Under the pieces are notes generated by a model. The model saw nothing but the letters and a program-made list of their open reading frames with translations. It had not been told where the DNA came from and did no database searches. From Eretmocerus hayati (lineage: Eukaryota > Arthropoda > Insecta > Hymenoptera > Aphelinidae), in contig CM056741.1 in the NCBI GenBank assembly GCA_029851415.1, forward strand, positions 70,174,282 through 70,238,281: DNA of 64,000 nucleotides. The letters are read 5' to 3'. Position 1 is the stretch's first letter; every line of letters starts with the position of its first letter. Position numbers and translations under genes: made by a program. Shown here piece by piece: positions 13,001-25,000 of the stretch.

Positions 13001-16000
13001 AGTAAGATATCCAATACTGGGATCATCCAGTATTGGATACCTTACTTTTTATTTACGAGTATGAATGTTACAACGTGAATACGGGTAGGAATAAACCTCG
13101 CATTGGTGAGACATAATGTCTCTAATTTATAAAATAATTCTTCCACCTCAGCTGCTCTACAAGAGCGCGTCATTTGCCGAACCATATCAATTCATCATGT
13201 CAGTGTTTTATCATCAGACACATTCCCGAAAGAAGTGAGAGATAATTTCTGCAGGCATGACAAGTTACACTCTAGACTGACCAACTCTATTCCAGTTTTC
13301 AACCAAATAAAAAACCTTAGCTCAAAGATGACACAAGAAGATCGTGAGGGGCGTTCGTTATATTCTTATCTACGAAACCCTAGACACACATTTTCCCTGA
13401 AACTATGGTTTGTTTGTAAGGGCCTTCACATTTTTCGTACATCGTAGATGTTTGACGGTTCGAACGACCGAATATACATTATAGGAATCGAGAAATGTGA
13501 GAGACCATGATTCGCTATATCTATCGAAATTCTGTGTAATGTGGGAGAATGAAGAGATGCGTTTGCATATATACTGGTAGAAATTCATGGGTTGAATTAG
13601 ATTTATAACGTCTAAAAGAATTAGATGTGATATCGCACTTCATTGTCTGCCACCTTTCTCAGTTTTTTTTTTTTTTTCATTAATTTGAACCTTTGCAGAT
13701 GGGACAATTCAGTTCTCAAACGCTGAACTCTTATTTTCGGACTTGAGTAAAAGTAGATTTGCAAGCAAAACCGACAAATTCAGTAATTTTATTCAACCTG
13801 GTTCCTGTGATAGAGCTCTGCATTGAGAATTTGATTAAAAGTGCTCCGTAGCAACTCACAGCAAGAATTTTCCACAATGAGGGGATAAATAAATTCAAAA
13901 ACGTGACTGATCAAGGCAATACATTAATCACAACTGTAAGGTTGATGAGTCCATCCAAGATAAGCACTGTGATCTACTAGAACATGGGTGGGATACGCAA
14001 CAGATCAATGCAGCTTTTTACAGAATTCAGATAAACGCGATATTGTTGTGAGGTAACCCACGATCATTATGTAAATTTCAATTTCAAACTACTGATCCGT
14101 TCAAATGATCCATTTAATTCCAATCTATAGAACGAATTAACGAGAGATACTGATAATTTGCCGAAATCCGGGTTGTTGAACTGTTTAATTTCACGTGACA
14201 GCCTAAATCATGGGTTATTAGGAACCCGGGAGGGCCCATTCACAGTCGCACGGAAAAAAGTTCTGACCAAACTCTTTAAACATCTTGCTTATCTTTTAGA
14301 TTTTCGGGGTCTCTGGATCCGAATTCGAGATCAGTTTAGCTTCAACAAGTCGAAATTGCGACGCAACCTCATGAATGACGATTTTTTGGGAATTATCAAA
14401 ACATCCAGACCTGGAAAACTCACTATGTTACTTGGAGTTATTGGTCACTTGGACCGAATTCGGCGTCGATTTGGTTCTTTACGAGAGAGCTCGAAACTGA
14501 TGATTCGACCAAACTTCATTTTACACTTTTTCCATGATTTGGGGCTTGCTGGAGACGAATTTAGTGTCAGTTTTGTGCCAGCATTTCAAGAAACTGGCAT
14601 TACCTCTGGGCCGTTCCAGTTAAGGCCGTCCAATGAAGTAAGGTCAAAAAATTTGATTCCTTCCGGAATAAAGTATATGATTCTAGAACTAAAATGAGGT
14701 GACACGTGTTTTTTTGTTTAGCCCAGATCGACTTCGCATCGGAGCTAAGCGAATTTCCAGTTTGAAGTCGAAAATTGAGATTGGCACTCTGAAATTGTTA
14801 AAACCTCCACAACTTTGCTCTTAATGAGTCCTTTGAGATGGGGCTCCATGAAGAATACCAAACGCAACGTATTCTATTAGAATCAGATTCTATGGTGCTC
14901 AAAATTTGACATAGAGTCCCAGAAAGCGACAATTTGATGAAAAATGAGAAAATCTAATTACTCAAGAACATAAATTCGTACACCCTTGATATTTTTTGAG
15001 AGAATACTCTGAACGATGTCAAACATGATGCATTTGCTCTGGTAGGCGCTCAAAATTCTTGGGAGGTGCTAGAAACAATTTTCTCGAAAAATAAACTCCA
15101 GAAACCAAATTATTGTTGAAATTTGGTGACAACTATTGTGGGAAGGTCTATTTCCTCTGCCAAGAGTATCGTAATCCCGTGGAAGTGTCCCAAGACTATT
15201 AATTTCGGGATCTATCGCTAAATTCCATTTTCTAGTGACTAGCGTTATTGCCTACCTCGCTAACGCTCGTCCGGCTCGGAAGTGTCTCTGATATGGTATG
15301 AGCCCCTGAAATGCTTCTGTATTTGAACAATGTAACGTTGAGATTTCATAATACAGTGAATTCGGAAAAAATAATTACCTTGATATAACCTAGTAACTGT
15401 GATTCAGAACTATCGAGTTGGTGTAATGTTGCGCATAGTGAGGTTCCTGAATCTCCAGTAAGTATCTGGGAATTTCGCCCAGTCAGCCAGTCCCAGCGAC
15501 GGCCTCAGACCCAATCTCAGCCCCTGACTCAGTCACGCCCCATCCACGGCCCTAGCCCCAGTCCCAGCCCCAGTCTCAGCCTCAGCCCCAGCCTTAGTCC
15601 AAGACCCAAATCCAGCCTCAGTCCCAGCCCAGCCTTAGCTCCAGCCTCGGCCCCAGCGTCAGTCTCTGGCTTAGCCACTGCCCCAGCCTTAGCCTCAGCT
15701 CCAGCCCCAGCCCCAGCCCAATCTTATCCCTAGTCACAGCCACAGCCTCCAGCCTCAGAGTTAGCTCCAACAACCTCATCCTCGGCCACGCTCCAGCTTA
15801 GCCTCAACCCCAACATTGGCCCAAGCCCCAGCCTAAGCCTTAGCTTTGGCCTCAGACCCAACACTGGCCCAAGCCCCAGCGTAAGCCTTAGCTTTGTCCT
15901 CAGCCCCAGCTCCAGCCCCAGACCCAACCTCGACCCCAGCCTCAGCCTCAGCCCCAGACTTAGTCCCAGCATCAGCTCAGCCACAGACCCAGCCTCAGCT

Positions 16001-19000
16001 CCACCCGTAGCCCCAGACCCAGCCTCGACCCCAGCCCCAGCCTATCCATCCAAAAGGAAAGTTTTGACTGATTGGATCTTAGAACAACTGATCGGACCAT
16101 CAAATCAACTAAGTAGCCCAATCCGTACGGATAAGTCAAAAGCCATCACCAGCAACATCAACACGAACTCACCGGACCCACGAATTCACCGGACATGCCG
16201 ACCCACCGATTCGCCGACCCACTAACCCACCGACCCACCAACAGCACCTGCGGCGCCACCACGATACGAGGTATCCGGACGGAGAAAATTAGACAGGCAC
16301 TTAATTAATTATTTAATTTGTTTGAAGGATGTTGAGAAATCTACGATTATTTACCTTGTGAATCCTATCCCACTTATAATCTCCATCTAGATAAAAGAAT
16401 GATTACTAAGATTATTTCTCTCTTCAGCAATGAATAACATCTATACCCTCATTACCCATCTCGTTTGACTCAATCAATATACTAATTTAAATCCAATAGA
16501 CAGTGGAAACTTAAGTGACTTTCACTGAAACTCTAACAATTTCAACAGAAATTTCAGTTTCACTGAAACTTTAGCCATTTTCACTGAAATTCCAGTGGGA
16601 CTTCCACAAAAATTTTAGCGATTACCACTGAAATTTTAGTAAAATTTCCACTGGAATATTAGTGAAATTTACACTGAAACTTGAGTGAAATTTTAGTGGA
16701 AATTTCCACTGGGATTTTAGTGAAATTCTAGTGAAATTTCCACCGAATTTTTTGAGAAATTCTACTAAAACTTTAGCGATTTGTACTAAAACTTCACAGA
16801 TTAAGACAACTTCACAGACTGAATTTCAGTGAACTGTATCACTTGAACTTCGTTGATCTCCACTGAAATCACCAAAGTTCAAGTACATCGATCCATCCAC
16901 TAATTTCGAAATAGTTATTCCCATCCAATGATGCAATGACACTGAAATATACCACTATTAGAATCTAATAGGCAGTGGGAACTTGAGTGTATTTCACTGA
17001 AATTTTAGCGATTTCTACTGAAATTTCAGTGAAAGTTTCACTGGAACTCTAGCAATTTCCACTGAAATTTCAGTGAAGGTTTCACTGAAACTTTAGCGAT
17101 TTTCACTGGAAGTTTAACTGAAACTTTAGTGACTTTCACTGAAATTTCAGTGAAACGTATCACTTGAACTTTGTTGATTTCCACTGAAATCACTAAAGTT
17201 GAAGTACATCCATCCACCAACCCACCCACCTGACCACTAACCCCCACTCACCCACCAACCCACCGACCCATCTACCCACCCATGACCCAACCATGATCCA
17301 TAGGGCTATTCAGCACCCTTCCCCCCCCGTCCCGATAGGCAACCCGAGACGCGAGATGCTGACGGACAAATTTTGGCTGGGCTTTTAATTATTTTAATTA
17401 CAGCTCAATTTAGCGAAAGATCCCGGAATTGATCATCTTGGGACACTTCCACGGGATTACGATACTCTTGGCAGAGGAAATAGACCTTTCCACAATAGTG
17501 GTTACCGACATTCAACAATAATTTGGTTTTTTAAATTTTTTTCCCGGAAAATTATTTCTAGCACCTCCCACAAATTTTTAGCGCCTACCAGAGCAAATGC
17601 ATCATGTTTGACATCGTTCAGAGTATTCTCTCAAAAAATATCAAGGGTGTACGAATTTATGTTTTTGAGTAATTGGATTTTCTCATTTTTCATCAAATTG
17701 TCGCTTTCTGGGACTCTATGTCAAATTTTGAGCACCATAGAATCCGATTCTAATAGAATACGTTGCGTTTGGTATACTTCATGGAGCCCCATCTCAAAGG
17801 ACTCATTAGGAGCAAAGTTGTGGAGGTTTTAACAATTTCAGAGTGCCAATCTCAATTTTCGACTCCAAACTGGAAATTCGCTTAGCTCCGATGCGAAGTC
17901 GATCTGAGCTAAACAAAAAAACACGTGTCACCTCTAGAATTTAGCTCTAGAATCATATACTTCATTCCGGAGGGAATCAAATTTTTTGACCTCACTTCAT
18001 TGGACGGTCTTAACTGGAATAGCCCTCAATGAATCCTGATTCCATGGGAATTCCCAAAATATTCAGTTCTGAAGGTCTCAGTACGTCACCAAAGGTTTTT
18101 GGATTTCTGGATTCGAGTTCGGGATCAGTTTCGTCCCAGCAGGGGAAGCTTTAATCAACTCCCGGAACAAATACTATGAAGTGATGGAAATAAACTTCCT
18201 CGCAAAACGAAACAAACGCCCGGACGCTTAGACCAGAGACGCTATCGGAGGTTGAACCAATTCCACAACCGATAGAGGCACACAAAACCAGCAAACAATC
18301 GGATGCTCGGATCATATAGTCTGTCGAGGAATGAATCTATCCCAAAAACCTACGAATATCCAATTGCTCGTACCAGACACTCTGTCGGGTACATGCCGAT
18401 TCCTCAACTCAGGAATGCGATGAAATCCGCCAACACCCGGCTACTCGAACCGACGATTTCATCGCGGGAAAGATTAATTTTAAAATTCTTAGTAGACCCC
18501 AAGCCAACAAATACTGAGACGCTTGGTACAACTGGAAAATTTGTCGGGAGAGAGATCAATCGGAAACAGGACATCTTGGGAACAGAAGACCTGACCATCG
18601 AAATTCAGACAATTCACAGATGAATCGCGAGTCAGAGTTTTTAAGTGCTCGCCAGTTTCATTGCGCTCGTAGGTTTCGAGATGGGATGATCCCCGGAGTG
18701 TGTTTGGATCTGGGATCTGAGTATTTGCGGGTTTGATTAAAGTTCGTGTTGCAAACATTTGCGGGTTCGACTGCCTCCCTTAGGTTTCGGAGTGATTCCG
18801 TCCCTAACAGAGTTTCTGGTTCAAGCCTCTGAGAATTTGCGGCTTCAATTGCCCTCCTAGGTTTTAGGATCGCTTTATCTCACAGTCCCAACTAAACTCC
18901 TGGTCCAGGCATTTGTAGGTCCGACTGCCTTCCTAAGTTTTGGGACTGGTTTTCCCCTCGGCAGGATATCTCATTCGAGCAAGTAGCTATTTGGAGGTGC

Positions 19001-22000
19001 GATTGCTCTCCTTGGTTTTGGGATGAATTCATTCCCCGTCAGAGTTTTGGGTTCCGAGCATCTGAGTTTATGCGGGTTTAGTCTACTTTTCTAAGTTTCG
19101 AGATTGGTTTATCCCTCGCAGAGTTGCTGGTTCGAGCGTCCGAGTATTTGTGTGTTCTGTTGCCATTCCATATTCTGGGATGGGTCGTCTCCCGACAGAA
19201 TTTAAAATATTCAGGATTTCAAGGGTTTAATTGGCTCCCTAGCATTTGGAATCGGTTTATCTCCCGACTCAGTTGCTCTTTCCTTTATTTGCATAATATA
19301 TAACCTTTGTAGGTTGCTGGATTAATCTTCCCCCTCTCAAAGTTTCTTGTCCGAGTATTCGGCTATTGTTGGTTTGAATGCTTTCTAGGTTTTGGGATGA
19401 ATTTATCTCCCAGCAGAGTATGTGTTACAAGCGTCCGGATATTAGCGGGGTTGTCCGCCTTCTTAACTTTTAGGACTGGTTGATCTCACGATAGAGATAC
19501 TGGTTCGAGTGTCCTGGTATCTTCGGGTTTCATCTGAGTTTGTAATCCTTGGGATTTCTTGATTCCCTGACAGGATTTGGAGCATCCAGGTCTTGGCAGG
19601 TTTGTTAGCCTTCCTAAATTTTGGGGTCGATCCATCACCCGACGAAGTGTCTTGCTAGGACGTCCAAACGTTCGCGGATTGGATGGCCTTCCTAGGCTTT
19701 AGGATTGGTTTATACCCCGCAAAGTTGCTGGTTCGGGCATTTGCAGGATTGATTGCTTTCGTAGATTTTTGGAGTAGTTTCATTCTCCAACAAAGTATGT
19801 TATTCGAGCTTTCGGGCACTTCCGGATTTGCCGAATTGTCCAAGTTTCGGAATTGGTTCAACTCTTGACAATAATGCTGGTTCGAATCTCCGGGTATTTG
19901 CGGGTTTTGTAAGCCTTCATGGGTTTTGGGATTTGTTCATCGTCCGACAGAGTCTTTGGTTTGAGCGTTCAGGTGTTTGCGGGTTTCGTCTGATTCTCTA
20001 GTTTTCGCGAATTGGTTGAACCCGCGAAGAGATTTCTGTTTCAAACATCCAGGTATTTGCCAGTTTGAGTGCCTCCGTAAGTTTTGGTATTGTTTCACTC
20101 CACGAGGAAGTTTGTTTTCATCCATTCATTGTATTTGTTCCGGGAGATGATTAAATATTCCCCTGCTGGGACGAAACTGATCCTGAATTCTAATCCAGCG
20201 ATCCTCAAACCTTTGGTGATGTACCGAGACCTTAGAACCGAATGTTTTGGGAATTATCATGGATCAAAATCCATTGAGGTAATGTCTCTTGAAATTCTGG
20301 GACAAAACTGACACCAAGTTCGTCTCCAGCAAGCCCCAAATCATGATAAAAGCGTGAAGCGGAGTGTGGTCGAATCGTCAGCTTCGACTATTCTCGTCAA
20401 TTCATGCTTCGTTGAGGTTATGTCAGCATCTCGATGTGCTGGGACTAAATCGACGCCGGTTTCGATCCAAGCGACCGCGAAAATATCTCAGTAACATAGT
20501 GAGTTTCCCAGCTCTAATTGTTCCGTTGATTCACAAAAAACCATCATGTTTTGAGGTTACGCCGCAATTTTGACTCACTGAGACCGAACTGATCTCCCAT
20601 TCGGATTCAGCGACCCCGAAAACTTGAAGGTGAGCAGTACGGTCAGAGAGTTAGACCAGAACTTTTCTCTGTGCGACTATGTGCCCAAAGAATGGGCCCA
20701 CCGGGATCTATTATTACCCATGGTTTGGGCCCTAACTCGAAAATAACCAGTTCATCATACATTTCCGACAAAGGATTCGTCATCAGCGGTTCAAAGTACG
20801 TAAGAATTGACTTCTCAATACTCTGACCGTAAAAATTTGTTCTTTTTGGGCCTGTGAAATCCTCACCGGATTGGTAACCAGATGGCTGAATAACGGCGAT
20901 GAGTTGAAGAAATATTAACAAACTCAAGCAGAAACGGATAAAAAAAATGAAATTAAATTCGTCGATCAATTTCGGGTCCGTTCCCGACTTAGATAATACA
21001 GTGACGTGCTGCACTAAAATGAACCATTGGATGCATATAATCCTATGGAATCATACGAATATGTGGGGGTTTCTGATAGCGCTCATCGCCATTCATTTAT
21101 TCTCATTTACCATTTCATGGTTCCTTTAGAGCATTTTCAAGCTTCCTTGCTCTTTTTTGAGTAATGTTTTCAAACTAACTTACCCAAACGTTACTAACAT
21201 AAATGTGAACTCGTTATCTGCCGCTTCGTCCATAAGGTCTCTGACGAGATTGACTTGATTCTCCATGACCCACTATAGGATTTTTGATAGTTTTGGGAGT
21301 CATTAACTCTGTCTTGGAGCGGATCATACCGTATCCTCCACTCTTGCAATTCATTCACACATTTTGAGTGCCTCGATCTTCTGGGTGAAACTAGATAGAC
21401 GATATTTTTTAAGAGAACTTCAAATCGTATTACTTGACAGTCTTACTTTACGAATATATACTGCATTATGCAACAGATTTCAAACCAAAACATTCAAATC
21501 ATGAATAATGAAGCTGATGCAATACAAACCACCGGTCAAATGCAGTTCATTCATTATATTTCAGCCTATAATTCCTGAGCTTATCGGTTGTTTATGATTT
21601 TTCCGCGTTTTACCAAATAGGGCGTGGACGTTTGACACCATGGAGACGAGAAGATTTCTATGATTCGATATGTAGAAAAAGAAGCCTGAGACTCATTCTC
21701 AAGGCTGTTATAAAGTAATGGTCTGAACGTAACCATTCTTAAATTGATAAAATATTGGGCACGCCTCTGAAACACATGTGTGTAGATGTTTCTTTTTGAA
21801 TAGTGAAAAAGACCCGCCGTGGAATCAAATAGATTTGAACCTAATTTTTCCGGGAGAAATGAGCTCTATTCCATGTCACATCAAGAAACATCGGGATTTT
21901 CTACTCCTATTTCTATCATGTAAAAGTGTGTCAGATCTCACTCTTCAGGCGTAGAGAAACCATTCATCTTTCACAAAAAATAAGTGATCTCGTAACTTTT

Positions 22001-25000
22001 TTTCGTATTGAATCTCGGTACCCACTAATTCCAATTATGAGCAGGGGAAATGGATGAGTTATCGTACTCATAAAGAGAATCGAGAGAATCTCTTTTCGCA
22101 TTGCTAATGCAACGAGCAGAAAACCTCATCGTACTAACCTCTCGTCGTTTTCTTAATTTCAGCCAACTCAAAGCCTCTAACGTTCGACGAGGTATACAAT
22201 CAAAGTAGTCCTGCCAACTGCACTGTCTACTGTGGGGGTCTGACGAACGGATTGACGGAAGAGCTCATGCAGAAAACATTTTCGGCCTTCGGCTCGATCC
22301 AAGAAATTCGAGTTTTCAAGGACAAAGGCTACGCATTCATCAGGTATACGACTACTCTTTGCCTTATGGTTATAATAATCGCGTCGATTAGACAGGTGAT
22401 GTGTAGTCTATTGAGTTTGCTCAGAAATCGTGCACGAGGACAGTAGAAAAAATTTTCAGGAAAAATAACCTGAAATAGAGAATTCGGTACATTTTCCATG
22501 CTGCAGTTACGTTATTTCTGTCTCGGGCGCGTGAAGTCCAGATCGAAATGTAGAACTAGACTACAAATAAGAGCTGAGTGGTAGAACAGAGATTCAACCT
22601 AGAGTGAGTGTTCCGGATGTGGACACTCCTCCAAGACCCAGATATTTGAGGCATCAAGAAAGCTCATCGCTCATGAATATAAAATAATACTTTCATAATA
22701 ATCGAAGGAAATTACCTTCAATAAGATACACGCTTAAATCCGATAGAAAGGGTTAATTTTGCATCTTGTATCTCTAGATTTTCAACCAAGGAATCAGCGA
22801 CGCATGCCATTGTCGCCATTCATAACACGGACATAAACGGTCAGACTGTCAAATGCAGTTGGGGCAAAGAGAGCGGAGATCCTAACAATACTCAACAAAC
22901 TGGACAGGTGAGAATATTCAAGATGATGAAGCTTGCTTTTCTTTCTAAGTATATTTGTACTCTCTTGAGATAGTAGAATGCGAGGTGAAATGTATATCAT
23001 GGATGTCTGATAGTTGTCCGCGAATTTTCTTTTTGCAAAAAATGACAAAGAAATTTTAGCCCTTTTCTTCGCCCCCTGGAGTCTTTGAGTAAGAATTCAT
23101 CTATCCTAAAGAACGACAGAATCTTTCTATCACGGCCTGTGTGTGAATTTTGATGAAAACCATAGCTCTGCGAATGAATAACAGTCAAGTAGAGCATTCG
23201 AATCACCTAGAGATTGTTGGTTGGCGCCAGATGCAAAGAGGGTACTTCGTAAATGAGCAGTTCTGCGTAAACTTGCTCCCAATGTGTCTCGGGTTATTGC
23301 GGCGTCTACGCGTTCTCAATCGATTGTGCAAAACACATTTCTTGTGTATTTTTTTGTGCTCTTTCTCAGCAAAAAGTCATATTAGACCTATCTTGAGGTT
23401 CAAGGGTCGAAAATAGCGAATTAGGGGTCAAAATGTCATTTCCGTACCATGTCCGCACCCCAAAATTCGGCGTTCAACGTCACGGTATGAAGATATACGA
23501 CTTCTAAACGATTCCTCCACAAAAAGACATCAAATTTTGGTATATTTTGAACATGTTTTCATAGTTTAGAAGTCGCAACTAGCTCTTTTACCTACCTAAC
23601 GCTGTGCATACATTGTGTCCTCGAATTCGCGCCAAAATTACGGTTTTGAGAATATGTGCTGCGTGAGAGCGTCTATCAACTTGTACGCGTTCGCTCATGG
23701 GCGCATTTTGATCCTCTCGCTTCAAACTATCAAACAGCTGCGGTATAAACATCCATCGCTTCACTTTCGAGAATTGGCGGCGTACTCTTCTTCGAAAAAA
23801 TGCCGTAGTAAATAAGAGTGTCATTTCCGTACGCATCTCGCAACAAGGTTAAAACATCGATAATCTAACTACTCGTCCGACTTTCTGCAAGTATTTGGTG
23901 TGCAACAGACCGTGCTGAGCGGAATAAGCGATTCGTTGACTCCCCGATCCGTATTCACTGATCAAACACGAAATGTCATTTCCATACCTGTCATTTCCGT
24001 AGCGAAATAACGATATCGAGCTGAGTTCTTATGGGATTCAACACGCAAAAATTTGTTTCAACTTCCAATACTTTTTAGTTTTGATCCTCTATCTAGATGG
24101 TATTAGTGGTGAAAAAATCCACCTTACAAGCCCAGAAATTCAGTTTTGCCTCTCGTCCATTTTTGAGACTGTTTCGAGCAAGTTTACTGAGAACTGCTCA
24201 AATATGATACAATTGGTAAATTATTGATCATGTTTTCAGGCACTGACCACGACATATCCATACTATGCAGCCGCAGCTGCTGCTGCAGCGGCCGCTGCAG
24301 GAGTGGCTGGCGTTGGTGGTGTTGGAAGTGTCAGTAGTCCTGGACAACTCGGATACTGGTATCCGCCTCAGTCGTACCCAGCAACGGCTACACAAATGCA
24401 AGCCGGAGGATTTTTGCCTGGCATGCAAAGCTATACATATGGTCAATTTCCTGGGTACCAACAAGCGCAATATGTTGGGTAAGGTGCTAGTTTTCAACCT
24501 TGGATCTAGGCAACATTAATAACAATTTTTGAATAATTTCAAAGTTTGCACAGTCATTGGGTAAGAACTTTTTGACGGCATACTCGGAGAGCGAGTTTGC
24601 GCTTACGAATCGGATTTGTATCTCTTCATCCATTTTGTTTGTTACGGTTATTGAGCGTAAACCCGAATCTAAATTCGCTCAAGTGATCAAACTTGAGATC
24701 AATTTTTTACCGAACAAGATTGATGTAAGATCGTGGAGCAGTCTGACAAGAAGAGGTCCAACCTTGCGGAACACGGATCTTGATGAAACTCTGGGAATCA
24801 TCTTGTTCTGGTGAGAAATGAACGTACCCAATAGGGTGTAAGTCCACTGGGCCTCCTATCCCGGGGCTTAGCTACAGAGATGGTATGACTTTTCAACATA
24901 GGCCGCCTATATGGCAAATGCTAATCTCCATAGCTGTATTTCGGGATAGAGGGCCCATTGGATCAAACCCTTGGAGATACCTCCATTTTTCACCAAAGAT

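Larger units (their letters stand above)
14150..20790. mobile_element. 6.6-kb composite foldback element with subrepeat arms
   Basis: Outer arms: 14150-14610 is the inverted copy of about 20290-20790, sharing AAACTCACTATGTTACT, GGCGTCGATTTGG/TAG and ATGATTTGGGGCTTGCTGGA. Next, 14600-15240 pairs with 17400-18030 around a minisatellite core. A second internal palindrome pairs about 18040-18640 with 18650-20230. Arms built of tandem subrepeats resemble Drosophila Foldback/Galileo architecture, but no transposase or target duplication is seen, so the superfamily is unassigned. The 179-codon ORF at 14158-14697 is an arm translation. Confidence 0.75.

Noticed and set aside
14158..14697. 179-codon + strand ORF
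   Set aside because: It translates the outer arm of the 14150-20790 foldback; the inverted copy at 20290-20650 has many disruptions, there is no domain, and the start codon is not ATG.
15730..15984. Leu/Gly/Arg-rich - strand ORF
   Set aside because: Direct translation of the degenerate CCCAGC hexamer array.
19860..19900. GGTTCGAATC-like box resembling a tRNA T-arm
   Set aside because: It is one unit of the 78-bp minisatellite (TGCTGGTTCGA-CGTCCG); no acceptor stem or anticodon arm fits.
24228..24497. 89-codon - strand ORF opposite the TIA-1 tail exon
   Set aside because: Antisense shadow of a well-supported exon.
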